Positions 22,831 through 34,189 of a stretch of 64,000 nucleotides of DNA are shown here, piece by piece. This DNA comes from Stenogyne calaminthoides. Taxonomy: Eukaryota; Streptophyta; Magnoliopsida; Lamiales; Lamiaceae. Position numbers and translations under genes: made by a program. The notes below the pieces were generated by a model that saw only the letters and a list, made by a program, of their open reading frames with translations, searched no databases and had not been told where the DNA came from. Numbering within the stretch: position 1 is the first letter of the stretch; the number at the start of each line of letters is the position of its first letter. The stretch is from assembly GCA_037126765.1 (NCBI GenBank), contig JBBCBC010000016.1:12698728-12762727 (forward strand). The letters are read 5' to 3'.

Positions 22831-24290
22831 TATCCAGGGGGAAAGAAGAATGAGGAAGAATTTGACCCATAAAATTCATACCCACTTTGGGTAAACTGAA
22901 TGTATTCCACATGGTACCCATTCTGTGTGCGAACAAAAGGAGTTGGAGATCAACTTTGTTGATGCTTTCTTTGAGCTTCTTTTGGATTTATTTGTTTATT
23001 TAGAGGTCAAACTTGGAAATCTGAATTTTTTGACGCCATGTGACGTAATGCTTGCGAAATAGGCGTAAAACATTCACAACTTCTCTTCCCTACAAATACA
23101 ATATGCACACTTTTTTTATTTTTTTTAAATATAAAAATTTGTATGAACTCAACTTTAAAGGTGAGTTTCAATTTTTTAACAAGAATATTATAAAATTAAG
23201 ACTGTTATAATTACATTTTTTTAATATGAATATTATGAATAAAATTAACAATGTTATTATTATATTTTTTGAATAGTTATGATAATTTTCGTACATAATA
23301 GTATTCCCTTAGTCCCAAATTTTATTGAACATTTATAAAAAAGGTTTATCCCAAACTCAATTGAATATTATTATAAATAGTAATAAAGCAAAATTTTATT
23401 TTTTATTTATACTCCTCAATATTTCATCCAATGTCATTTTAACACTAAAGTTAATTTTCTCTTATTTAATTTACACAAATTACACTACTTTTTATTGGGG
23501 TGGTCTTGCATGGACCGTTTTGCTAACAATTTTATCATCTTCCTCAGTAATATATGGAATAACCTCTCTCTCTCTTTACGAAGTTCATTTGTTTCCAAAA
23601 GAGAAAAATGAAAAAAGTAAGCAACACTGTAAGCCTTAATAAAATTTTGAAAGCCTTAATAAGATCACCCAACAATGTAGCATCATTCGATATTACATAA
23701 ACAAAATATACCAAAAAACACATTTGGGTTATCCTTAATGTTTATTCAGTAACTATCTTGACATTTCTTATCAGGAATCATCAGGGTGATAACCACGCTG
23801 AGAATAAGACAACTTTGAGTGACAAAGTTCAATTGAAAAGTTGTACTAATTTTAATGAAAAGTGACAGTCAAATGAGATCCGTAAAAAATTCTCACACAA
23901 AATTTTGCCTTGCCAAGGGGAACTGTCCCCTTGTTATCAAAAAATTTGCAAGGAATTTGAGAAACGTACCAATAAAGTCCATACCTCAAACACCTAAAAA
24001 ATATGAATTCATCTAATTGGAAAGTATAATTAAAACAAAAAGTTCTATTTCATCTAATTTTATGAGTATCAGAGCAATAGAATTTGATTAAAAACCATCA
24101 CACACTACTCAACTCTAGTACATCAAATAATACAGAAAGGAGGCTTAAAACTAGTTCAGATAGCGCTGGTATGATGTGAGATACATTTAAAACTACTAAT
24201 CATCATTTAATAATAATACAAGATCGAGGTTTCAAGAAAAATGTTTTTAAAAAAGTGGGGGAGGAAGCAAAGTAGAGGAACAAAAATCAC
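22831..24290. other. Non-coding stretch with one MITE-like segment
   Basis: No gene. 23,304-23,520 begins with TATTCCCTTAGTCCCAAATT and looks like one side of a Stowaway-type MITE related to the one at 36,309-36,588. The rest is AT-rich without definable structure. Confidence 0.4.
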
Positions 24291-24434
24291 TTCCAATTAC
24301 ATACAGATTGCTGCATAGCCATTGATGTTGAATATCCAGCAACGAACCTGGACTGCAAAAATGTTCTTAATTCCACAACTGGGGCTGTATTCTTGATGCA
24401 TAAGTTACGCCCCATCCTATTTTTATCTGAGTAT
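24290..24434 (-). other. KRI1: Possible KRI1 3' UTR exon
   Basis: On the minus strand, AG at 24,436-24,435 is preceded by TGTGTT-TC, giving a plausible splice acceptor (TTTCAG). The sequence after it is less AT-rich than its surroundings and has no long frame. It would be joined to the coding exon by an 884-base intron in the 3' UTR (24,435-25,318) whose donor reads AAAG-GTAATA. This is inferred from splice-site form only. Confidence 0.35.
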
Positions 24435-25342
24435 CTGAAACACAGAGTACAAGATTTTGATCAAAAACTATAATAATCATCAAGACAAATAATACCCAGA
24501 AAAGAAGTAAAACTCATTATGTTACTCAGTAAATATGCTCAGATTTCACAATATGATTTGAGATACTACAATAGTAACTACCAATCATCTAACGCTCTAA
24601 CAAATGTTTGCATATAATACTTTCTGGGAGTAATCAATGACTGTGTGCAAGCATTTTCTGAGTAGTTCTGACCACATAAGATAGAATCTAATCTTTTCTA
24701 TCCAAGCCTTTGATAATATCACCTACAAGTTGTTTAATCTCAATCGACTTTTGACAGATATAACATGCTAGACCTAGAAGAAACTTCAGCAAATGAAGGC
24801 CTAAAAATAAAAGGTTCTCGTAAGTTGTGACTTCAGCCAATTAATGTTTCTTTGCCACAAAAAAACTCTCCACACCAAGAAACAAGCCTGTATAGCTTAG
24901 ACACTGATTTCCAGGGAGTAGATGCTAACTAAACTTGAAATTAGCCCATTTTAATAGTCACACATAATAGGATTTATACTTGGAACAGAAGTTTCTTTAG
25001 AAAATTTACAATAAAGCAAATGAACTAGCATTCCTGGATTTCAGACTCTAGGAATTGATCTTCCTAAAAAAATATAAAATTTTCTGCCCAATACCAATGA
25101 ACATGACCTGATAAATATAACACACTTTCCAGCATAATTTAAAAAAAGCAGTCCTGCAAAATTACTTGTTTTTCTATGCTAAACAAAATCTTCTCATCAC
25201 AAATAATCAAATGACAGAAAAGGTAGCGATTGCAGAAACATGCATAACAATATGGTGAAAATAATTTTAGAATATTAGCAAATAAAAATAATACTGTTCT
25301 ATTTTTAGATCATATTACCTTTTAGATCAATACCAAGCTCCA

Positions 25343-27220
25343 TTAATGATTCTTACTCTTAGATTTGGATGGAATTTTCCCATATGCTATAAGCCTCTGA
25401 AGGGGTAACTTGAGTTCAGCTTTTCTCTGTCTTCTCTTACTCTTTCTTGATGGAGTGCTCGTATCACCGTTCATTTCTGCAGGTTGGGATTTTTCAGTTC
25501 CCACAGCATTATCCTCATTATCGGTCCCCTTTCTTGACTTATACTTATTTTCTGTCCCCTTCTTACCTTCATCACGAGATAAAGACTGTTTCATCTGAAG
25601 TCTTTTAATTGGAGGCACAACCCACTCCTGCTCCCTATACGGGGCCAACTTCTTCAAAGAAACATACTGATTAAGATCCTTTTCATCAATCATAAGAATC
25701 TCTTCAGGTTTTAATCCATATCTCTTAGGAATTACTTGTCTGTATTTAAACCTTGTTTTCAAATCTCCAATAGTATCCTCATAATCCAACTTATAATACT
25801 CTTCCATCAACTCCTCTCTAACTGCCTTCTCTACATCACTCGGTTTCCTCTTTCTCTTCCGTTTACTCTCTTCTTTTACCTCATCATCTCCATCTTCACC
25901 GACTACACCGTCTTTCAAAAGTCTTTGTCTAGTTGACATAAACCCTTCACCAGATTTATCCACATCATCCCAACCCTTCGGAAGCCCAAGCAACTCATCT
26001 TCCATAGCAAAATCAGGTTTCTCAATCCCATCCCCATCCTCATCGCTCCCAAACTCTGGATTCACATCATCAGCATCGTAATAGCCATCGCCAAACGCTT
26101 CCTTCATCTTCCTATCATAAGCCTCGGGATCAAATTCCTCCTCCAAATCATCCTCATCAAGAAAAACGCTCTCACCTTTCCCAATCCCAGCTACCTCCCT
26201 AATCTTCTCCAACTTCTCGTTTATCTCTTTCTTCTTCAAGTTCTTTAATCTCTTTAGCTCTTCCTTCCTTTCAATCTCAGCCTGTGCCATTCTATCTTCT
26301 TTCCTCTCCCTCTGAGACTTCCTCGCATTGTCTTTCTTTCTTACAGACCCGTCCACTTTCCTCGAATGGCCCATTACTCTATCCCCAGCATTCTCCTCAA
26401 ACCTAAAATTAAACTCTCTCTCATAATCCTCTTGCTTCTCTATCTCCTCCTCATCCTCCGAAAGTACTAGCTCATCTGCAACAGTATTTTTTCCATTATC
26501 AATCCACATTCTATTACGAAAATAATCCTTCAAAAACATTGTATTCTCATCCAGCTTATCGTCCTCCCCGAAATACTCCTCCAATTTGTCCCCAATCCCA
26601 TCTTCTTCCTCCTCCTCACTCTCATCTTTATTCCCGTTATTCTTCAATATCAATAAATCCCCTTCCTCATCATCTTCCTCGCCATCCACAGCTTTCAAGA
26701 ATTCTCTCCTAAGTTCCTCCTGTTCTTCAGAATAACTCTTCATCCCGTTTTTAAAAGCATTATCGCCCTCATTTTCCATTTCTTCATCACTGAATTCGGG
26801 GCCCTCCTCAATTAAATGCTTGGAAACAACATCTTTCAAATACATTGGTTTCTTCTTCTTCCTCATCTCCTTCTTTTCACTCTCATCACCACTATCATCC
26901 TCGTCCTCATCCTCAGAGTCGAACAACTTAGACTCTTTATCCTTCAAAACAGGGTCTTGGTTTTTCACCTTAATTAAGGCATCAAAAAAGTCCTTATCAG
27001 TTTTCTTACTCGGTTTTATTAATTCCTCCTCTTCAGAGTCTGATTCTTCAGAATCTGAGTCATCGACTCGGCCCTGCTTCTTGAGCTCTTCGAACTTCTG
27101 CAATTCCTCTCGCTTCTTGTTGTGTTCATAGCGTTTGGCAAAGTCTTGGTTGATTTCGATCTTTGAGAAGTCATCGCCTGATGAGTCCCCTTCTCCGTCG
27201 AAAAGCTTCAGATGACCCAT
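25343..27220 (-). CDS. KRI1: KRI1 homologue, ribosome biogenesis factor
   Basis: A single long coding exon (625 codons from the preferred Met; the frame is open to 27,259, 638 codons). KRI1 is a nucleolar protein needed for 40S subunit assembly and pre-rRNA processing in yeast, and conserved in plants. Signature parts (numbering from 27,259) are FAKRYEHNKKREEL at 40-53, FFDALIKVKNQDP at 91-103, YLKDVVSKHLIEEG at 140-153, a charged coiled region at 277-360 (the Kri1-like domain), and the C-terminal domain YYKLDYEDTIGDLKTRFKYR at 488-507 followed by KRYGLKPEEILMIDEKDLNQ. Long acidic runs and basic C-terminal clusters fit a nucleolar protein. The Met at 27,220 (AAATGGG context) is preferred because a likely splice acceptor lies at 27,239-27,240. 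The frame is uninterrupted and appears functional. Confidence 0.93.
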   Translation of the reverse strand: MGHLKLFDGEGDSSGDDFSKIEINQDFAKRYEHNKKREELQKFEELKKQGRVDDSDSEESDSEEEELIKPSKKTDKDFFDALIKVKNQDPVLKDKESKLFDSEDEDEDDSGDESEKKEMRKKKKPMYLKDVVSKHLIEEGPEFSDEEMENEGDNAFKNGMKSYSEEQEELRREFLKAVDGEEDDEEGDLLILKNNGNKDESEEEEEDGIGDKLEEYFGEDDKLDENTMFLKDYFRNRMWIDNGKNTVADELVLSEDEEEIEKQEDYEREFNFRFEENAGDRVMGHSRKVDGSVRKKDNARKSQRERKEDRMAQAEIERKEELKRLKNLKKKEINEKLEKIREVAGIGKGESVFLDEDDLEEEFDPEAYDRKMKEAFGDGYYDADDVNPEFGSDEDGDGIEKPDFAMEDELLGLPKGWDDVDKSGEGFMSTRQRLLKDGVVGEDGDDEVKEESKRKRKRKPSDVEKAVREELMEEYYKLDYEDTIGDLKTRFKYRQVIPKRYGLKPEEILMIDEKDLNQYVSLKKLAPYREQEWVVPPIKRLQMKQSLSRDEGKKGTENKYKSRKGTDNEDNAVGTEKSQPAEMNGDTSTPSRKSKRRQRKAELKLPLQRLIAYGKIPSKSKSKNH

Positions 27221-27238
27221 TTCCTCAAGATTGAGACT

Positions 27239-27639
27239 CTGCAGTAATTTAATGCTCAATAACTCTATATTTCATCAATTTGTATGCTTAAGTAATAGTA
27301 TAATTTTTTCAGACGACAAACACTAAAAGCAAAGGAACAAGGATCTGATTACCAAAGTTGTATATTATCAAAACAGGAAATATAACAGCAACTTAGTTTT
27401 TTACTCCGAGAGAGTACAAAATGCCACCTGATTGACTAGCAAATTACATCTTATTCCATATCACAATAGTTTATTGAAATTCCATCTCTATTTATTACTC
27501 TAGCAACTGAAATCAAACTCTTATTACGCTAGCAACTGAAATCAAACTCTTATTACTCTAGCAACTGAAATCAAACTCTATTAATCTAGCAACTGGAATC
27601 GAAATGAAGATTAACAAAGGCATAAGAAAATTTACTCAC
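27239..27639 (-). other. KRI1: Likely 5' UTR intron of KRI1
   Basis: On the minus strand a good donor, GTGAGTAAAT, starts at 27,639 and an acceptor, TTACTGCAG, ends at 27,239. The segment upstream of the donor (about 27,640-27,800) is GC-rich with pyrimidine tracts (CGCCGTCCGCCCGCC) like a plant 5' leader, while the intervening 401 bases are AT-rich. It is inferred; cDNA would settle it. Confidence 0.5.
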
Positions 27640-27800
27640 ATAAATTCAATAATGTTGGGAACAGAAAAGACGGAGCTGTCGGTGGTCGGAGTCGCGGCTG
27701 CTAGCGGTGCTCGGAGGGCGGGCGGACGGCGCGGCGATAGGAGGTCACGCGATTAGAAATTGAGGAATGGAATTAGGGTTTCAAGAATTGGAGAAGAAGG
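27640..27800 (-). promoter_or_regulatory. KRI1: KRI1 5' leader and promoter-proximal region
   Basis: This GC-rich segment in an AT-rich neighbourhood contains AAACCCTAAT on the minus strand (27,773-27,782). AAACCCTA is the telo-box motif often found near transcription starts of plant ribosome-biogenesis genes, which fits KRI1. Further upstream, GGGCCCA (27,886-27,892) and GGCCCA (27,870-27,875) are site II (TGGGCC) type motifs, also typical of ribosomal and growth genes. Confidence 0.6.
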
Positions 27801-28061
27801 GGCATATTCGAGAAATCAAATAGTTTGCCTAAAAACACAAAAAACAAAAAATTGTTGTTGGCGCGCACCGGCCCAAAAATCCATCTGGGCCCATTTGCTG
27901 ATACTTCAACTACAAATTGGCTAAAACCAATGAGGACTCCAAAGAAGTAATTAAATCAAAAATCATAGTTTGGCCAACGAAATTAAAAAGAAACAAATCC
28001 ATTTTATATCGACTTATGAATTCTGGTGATATATCAATTAGTCTAGAACGTCGATAATTAC

Positions 28062-28272
28062 TACTCCCTCTTTCCACCACTATTTTGCACCCCCACTTGT
28101 GCACACATTTTTTAAAAAAAAGTTGTTTTTTGGTGTTTTTTTTACTTTTAAAGGAGACGGGAAGATTGTGGGGTGGAGATTGTGAAATTCTTTTTCATTT
28201 TAAAGGTGTGTAAAATAGTAAGAGATTGATCAAAATAGAAAATGTGCAAAATGGTAAGGGACGGAGGGAGTA
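28062..28272. mobile_element. Stowaway-like MITE
   Basis: Inverted ends: TACTCCCTCTTTCCACCACT on the left and TACTCCCTCCGTCCCTTACC read from the right, both followed by ATTTTGCAC. TA lies at the edges. 211 bp. Confidence 0.78.
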
Positions 28273-28929
28273 ATTGTTAGCATTAGCCCTTTCAAACTTT
28301 GCGGAATTGAAGGAAATTTTTTATATAGAATAATTAATAATATTTTAATACGTTTTTGGTTATTTAATTTTATGATTGAATAATTTGTAATACGCGCTCA
28401 AAAAAATTATAATATTGTCATGAGTTTATGTGTGTTATCCTATTTTTACTTCATAAGAGCTCTATTTTTAGTAGCATACTATTTTTATGTGATTAGTTTA
28501 ATATTTATGTGATCTATATATATATAAAAGCAGAAACCGCCCCAAATTTGAAAACCATTGGATTTTCATGCCAAAAATAATTACTAAATTGGGAAATGAA
28601 TATTTGGATAAAATATTAACAAATAATAATAGATTGAGATTTTTTTTTAATATTTGAAAAAAATATTAAGAAATAATAATGGATTGAGAAAAATCTTTGA
28701 AATAAATAATAATGATGGAAAACTCTCCATATATATTGGTTTCTATATTTTTATTGATTGAATTTCCATGAAATTTAAACCAATCTTAAAAAAATATGGA
28801 GATTTTGTTGGATTGACAATAGTTATGGAAAATAAATTTTCGTTAACTATTTAAAAATAAATTATACTCCTAATTCGTTAAATACCTTTAAATAAATTAT
28901 ACTCCTAATTTTGAATTTTTCCCAAAAAG

Positions 28930-29705
28930 TTAAAAAAATTTGAAAAAATATATCTAGAAAATTGACAAATATCTTTGAAAAAATATATAGAATAAATATT
29001 AATAAATTATATCGAATTTAAAAAAGATTTGGAAAAAATATCTAGAAGATTGAGAAAAATATTTGGACTCATTGTGCATTTTAGAAGCGTGCAACCATAT
29101 AAAACAGAAACGTGCAACTATTTCAAACAGAAACATGCAACTATGTTACATATTAACAGTTGCACTTTTCTATGTAAATAAGTAGATTTGAAAAAAATAT
29201 ATAGAAGATTAACAAAAATCTTTGAAAAAATATATAGAATAAATATTAATAAATTATATCGGATTTAAAAAAAAATTGGAAAAAATATCTTGAAGATTGA
29301 GAAAAATCTTTGGAAAAAATATTTGGACTCATAATGCATTTTAGAAGCGTGCAACTATACAAAATAGAAACGTACAACTATTCCAAATAGAAACATGCAA
29401 CTATATTCTCATATTAAGAGTTGCATTTTTCTATGTAAATAAGTCGATTTGGAAAAAATATCTAGAAGATTGACAAAAATCTTTGAAAAAATTATATAGA
29501 ATAAATGTTAATAAATTATATTGAATTTAAAAAAGATTTGGAAAAAATATCTAGAAGATTGAGAAAAATCTTTGGAAAAAATATTTGGACTCATAGTGCA
29601 TTTTAGAAGCATGCAACTATACAAAAAAGAAAAGTGCAACTATTCCAAACAGAAGCATGCAACTATGTTCCCGTATTAACAATTGTATTTTTCTATGTAA
29701 ATAAG
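28930..29705 (+). repeat. 261-bp tandem repeat inside the Helitron
   Basis: Three units: the anchor ATTTGGACTC falls at 29,061, 29,321 and 29,583 (periods 260 and 262). Each unit has a GAAAAAATATCTAGAAGATTG half and a half with TGCAACTAT triplications (AGAARCRTGCAACTAT). A partial fourth unit follows up to about 29,760. Confidence 0.85.
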
Positions 29706-29927
29706 TGCACTTTTCAACATAACAAGTTGCACGCTTCTAAAATGTACTATGAGTGCACGGTTCACCTAGGTGCATACAAGACCTAGCCAATGACAAATGA
29801 AATTCATGTGACAATAAAGAACGAAGAGGTTAATATCAACAAGAAAAAATAAGGGAGGGTCGATTATACATCATCTGCAACTTTGTTCCTATGGTGGATA
29901 ACCATACATATAAGACAAACTCGAACA

Positions 29928-29936
<9 letters not shown>

Positions 29937-29958
<22 letters not shown>

Positions 29959-29962
29959 TATA
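29937..29962. repeat. (TA)n microsatellite
   Basis: An uninterrupted TA dinucleotide run preceded by an A tract, inside the Helitron. Confidence 0.95.
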
Positions 29963-29984
29963 CCATCACACGCGTAATAGTGTT

Positions 29985-30742
29985 CTAGAAAGTAAGGTCA
30001 TAACTGGAAGCAATTCCGATGAGCTGGTGTTGATCCCCTAAACTTTTCCTATATGTGGTTATTTCGAGAGTTACCAATCACAACAATTTAAAACTTTGGT
30101 GAGCGGCGATGTACGAATACATGATAAATATGAATGACCATGAGGCAAGGACGTATTTGTGTTTCGACAGTGCGTGGAAGTTTGATACGAATGTTGATAT
30201 ACTGGTCGATTTACATACGTCGGAGTTCTTGAATAGATTTACATACGCCGGAGTTCTTGAATAGCTTGAAGTGTTCCGGCGTTCCCAATCATGAACTGAT
30301 TTTGAAAGTTGGGAATCCAGTTATACTGCTCATAAATATAGATCATTCGAGGGGACTGTGTAACGAGACTAGATTGGTCCTGACAAGACTGGGTGACCAT
30401 GTACTGAAAGGCAAAGTCATAACTGTAAGCAATTCGGGTGAGATGATGTTGATTCCCATACCTTCCTTGACTCCGATAGACAGACTGTCATTCAAGTTTC
30501 AGAGGAGACAGTTCCCGTTAATTGTCTCATATACAATGTCGATAAAAAAGAGTCAAGGACAATCGCTTGCAAATATAGGCATATTTTTTAAAAAATTGAT
30601 TTTCAATCACTTTCAATTGTATGTGGCAATTTCGAGAGTCATTAACCACAAGGGCTTGAAGATTTTGCTGAGCGGCGATGATGAAAAAACATCCAAACAA
30701 ACAAAAAATGTGATTTTTAGAAAGATTTTTCAAAATTTGTAG
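29985..30742 (+). pseudogene. Helitron helicase C-terminal remnant
   Basis: The 161-residue frame at 30,257-30,742 matches the end of plant Helitron Pif1-type helicases: NSLKCSGVPNHELILKVGNP, ILLINIDHSRGLCNETRL, then FKFQRRQFPLIVSYTMSIKK with KSQGQSL, and LYVAISRV (helicase motifs V and VI). An upstream piece in another frame (NDHEARTYLCFDSAWKFDTN, about 30,135-30,200) belongs to the same protein. A partial duplicate of the C-terminus lies before it at about 29,990-30,110. The Walker A part is missing, so this cannot be a working helicase. Confidence 0.87.
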
Positions 30743-31249
30743 TCATTTTAAAATTCGTTTATTTTAATACTATATTTTTTTAATAAACCTATAGATGTTA
30801 TCTGCTTTCACTAACATTTACTGCGTGTTTCGAGATTTCCAATAGTTAACGAATGAATTTAATTTAAATTTATGTATTAAATATGAATTAGCTAAAATGT
30901 TATTTTTAAAGATTTTTTCAATCATATTACTCACTATTAAAATAATTGTTCAACTACAGCCGTGCATCGCACGGGTTCAATTACTAGTTAATGTAATATT
31001 ATTATGAAAATAAGTTCAATTTTGAATGTAATATTATTACATTTATATGGACCCACGGAAAATGGATCAAACTCGCAAAAATTGGGCCAGACCAGCGGAA
31101 TTGAAGTTTTCTTCATTTTTGCCTTATACCGTAAAACTTAAAAAAAATTTCACAAGAGACCAACTTTAATTTAAATGGTCTTGCCATAATTTTGTATTAG
31201 TAAATTACTAAATATGCTCTTAAATTGATTATTATGTTATTTCAAAAAA

Positions 31250-31510
31250 TATACTTCCTTCGTTCCGGTGTATTTGTCCCACTTCTTTTGGTTGAATTAT
31301 TTAAGAAATAATATTTAAATAATAGATAGTTGTCCTTTATAGTATTTAATGGATGAAAAGTGAGAAGTATTTAAGATGAAAAAGTAAAGAAAATAATATT
31401 AAAATAATAGTTAATGGAGTGTTACTTTTTTCTTTTATGGACGAAGATAATTATAGTGGAACGTCCATAAAAGGAAAGTGAGACAAATACAATGGGATGT
31501 AGAGAGTATA
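31250..31510. mobile_element. Stowaway-like MITE
   Basis: Left end TATACTTCCTTCGTTCCGGT; right end read from the minus strand TATACTCTCTACATCCCATT; both continue with TGTATTTGTC. 261 bp, TA edges, no coding. Confidence 0.7.
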
Positions 31511-33969
31511 TTTTATGCAGACTGAGACGAGACCCATTTTACTTCGTTGCTTTTATTTGCATTTGCAGATTAGAAACCCAAATATAAGTTGGGCCCTTTG
31601 TTATAATTGGATAGATATAACTATTCCATAAAAGGAAAGGAGGTCATTTTATTACGAGAAGTCTTAGGTGGGAATGATCTCATACACAGAGAGGGACCCA
31701 AAAATTTAATCAATGGAGGCCCAATTTATAATAAGATTGAAATAAAACTCCATCTCGATATTTGTTTCATGTTTTTCTTTGGAATGCGGTATAATACGGT
31801 AATAAAAGAGATTATTTCGTATAAAATTTTGTCTTTTATTATAGTCCTGCAGAGGACAATAAGTTTTTTAATATAAATAAGTAAATATGTCAAAAATTAC
31901 AAACATAAAATATTTTTAAATTTCTCTTGATTTCCTAGATCTTTCTCGAGTTGTAGACTACTGTTGAGTAGCATGATATGTCCCACCCTTAGATTAAAGA
32001 ATGATCCAATTTTTTTATATTAATTCATTGAAAGAATGATCAGATCATGACATTGCTGAAAAAATTAAAGAAAAAAAAAAAGCAAATCTAGTGACGCATT
32101 GAGGTGTTGTTTTCAATCGCAATTAAATAGTGATAATCACCTTTATGAAAAGTAAAAACATGCAGTTTTGATATAAAAGTAATTCTATCCTTTCAGTGTC
32201 TATTTTAAAATTTTAAAAATGCTTTAAAGGTATTTATTTTTTAAAAAAATGTGTAAGCTTTTAAAAAAAATATATTTTTAAGTGTTGTGTTAGGGGGCAT
32301 TTTCAAAAATTATATCTTTGAAGAAGTGATTAAAATTAGTAATTATGAAAAATTGATTAATAATAGAAGTTGATGATGTTTGTAAAAAAATTCAAAGAAT
32401 GGTTGACAATGTTTGAGAAAAAAGTTAATTATACTTAAAAAAAAATGTACACTCTTTGTATGGTCATATCAACCTGCCAAAAATTTGATTTTATTTCCAA
32501 TTTTCACTTTCTCACGCATACATCTTTTCTCCCTCTTCTCTCCATATTCTCTCTCTACACACATTTTCTCTTCACTCTTCTTCTCTCTCTACACACACAC
32601 ACACACACCCCTTCTCTCAAATCTGCGAGCACACACACACAATCCCCTCAAATCTGGACGGTGTATGGAGGCGGGGGTTGGTGGGGGAATAGATCTAGGG
32701 GGTTTGGTGGGAGAATAGATCTAGGGTTTATGGGAAGCGGTGGGTTGTGGGGGCGGCGACGGATCCGTGTTTGATTCAAGGGATATTTTTCAAACTTGCA
32801 GTGTTTTGTGGGGGCGGGGATCCGCAGTGGTGGTATCGGTCAAGGGATGTTTGCAGTGGTGGTGGAGTGGCGGTTGATATGTTTTTAGGTCGATGGTTGT
32901 GGGGCGGCGACGGATCCTTGTTCTGTGATGAAAGATTGTGGGGCGGCGGCGATATCGGGAGGAGGAGAGGTGGTGGTGGCGATATGGATACACGTTCTAG
33001 GAGACGTGGGCGGCGACGATGTCAGAGGAGGAGAGATGGGTCGATCAATGCACTGTCGTGTCGTCATATGTCTTCACCAAGGCCGGTTTTGATCGGAATA
33101 TGAGGTGGCAGCGATTGAGATGATTTTTGGGCCTTTTTTTGTTTGATTTTGTTCTTGGGATTTTTTGTTTGATTTTTGGCCTGACACTTTTTTTTTTTTT
33201 TGATCTTTGTTTGATATAGACAATGTCATGTGTACAAATTACATGTGTATATGGAATGTATTATGTGTGTATACAATTTTTTTAGTGTATATGCAATATA
33301 TTTTTTGACAATGCATTTTCTGGGCACATATGTATTTATTCTTGAACAATGTCTTTTTTTGGACAATGCAACTTTCTTCGAACAATGCATTTATTATGCA
33401 CATATGCATTATTGTTCACTTGTGCATTTTTAGTGCATAATGCATTTTTGTTTTTGGCTATTTGTTTTTTTCTTGGAGAAATACAAAGTATGACATAATA
33501 GACAAATAAATTCCAATAAAAAAAATTAAATTTCCTCTTAAAAAATAATTTATTTCCAGCACATATACAAAAAAAAATTAATTAAAATTAATCAACACAT
33601 ATAAAATAAATTTTAAATTTGAGATAAAAAAAAAGATACAAAAATAGTGATGTAAACAATATTGGGGGAGGGAGAAAAGATTTGATGTGACATTGGGGAA
33701 AAAAGTTTGATGTGACGGATGACTAGTAAAATTCACATGGGGGCCGATTGCTTTTAAGAGTAAATTAAATAATTTATATATTTTTTTTGTAGTTGATAGT
33801 AATATTTTCTTTCAATTGTACCTAATTGCAAGTTTGATTTTTTATTTGTAGTGATCAGTTCTTGCCCCAATTTTGGCAGCCAAGTAGTCAAGCCGTTTTT
33901 CCTGAAATTTGAAGATCTATCAATAAGTATAATAATTATTTAGTTTCCCTTTTTGTAACTCTTTTTCCT
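31511..33969. other. Non-coding stretch with microsatellite and G-rich segment
   Basis: No supported gene. 32,510-32,640 is CT- and CA-repeat rich (CTCTCTACACACACACACAC). 32,650-33,105 is G-rich with GGGGGCGGCGACGGATCC-type repeats; frames on both strands here are low-complexity. 33,230-33,450 has recurring GACAATGCAT / GTGCATTTTT motifs. The TC-rich leader followed by a G-rich part could be the 5' end of a captured or dead gene, but no protein family is recognisable. Confidence 0.35.
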
Positions 33970-34189
33970 TTCCCTCTCGTTGGGTGGTGGTCCCCCTGTT
34001 GTTGGGTTGCGTGTCCGATTGTGGTACGATTACGGTTTCGAGTTGCGGTTTTGGATGGTCCCCCTCTTGTGGTGATTGCGGTTCCGGTCTACAGTGAGAT
34101 GGAATGATTTTGTCATGTGCCCGATGGTAGAATGAATTATTATAATTGATTATGTTAGGAAACTATTGTAATTAATTGTCTTAAAAAAA
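33970..34189 (+). mobile_element. 5'-truncated SINE, same family as 20.9 kb
   Basis: The body matches the full-length SINE from its CCTCTTGTGGGGTGGTGGTC section onward (shared GATTGCGGTT, GAGATGGAATGATTTTGTCA and TAATTGATTATRTTAG), ending in an A tract. The tRNA head with A and B boxes is missing. A perfect 13-bp target duplication, AACTCTTTTTCCT, flanks it at 33,957-33,969 and 34,190-34,202, so the truncation happened during insertion. Confidence 0.87.

Larger units (their letters stand above)
28513..30987 (+). mobile_element. Helitron with decayed helicase
   Basis: The 5' end TCTATATATATATAAAAG starts after an A at 28,512. The 3' end is CTAG at 30,984-30,987 followed by T, preceded by the hairpin CCGTGC-ATC-GCACGG at 30,960-30,974. 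A TC start, CTAG end, short hairpin about 10 bases before the end, and insertion between A and T are the defining marks of Helitrons, which move by rolling-circle copying. Inside are tandem repeats and the C-terminal part of the Pif1-type helicase. The Rep nuclease is absent, so the 2.5-kb element is non-autonomous. Confidence 0.85.

Noticed and set aside
32413..33103. Overlapping frames in the CT/CA and G-rich region
   Set aside because: Frames open on both strands, composed of Thr-His or Gly-Arg low-complexity text; no recognisable protein.
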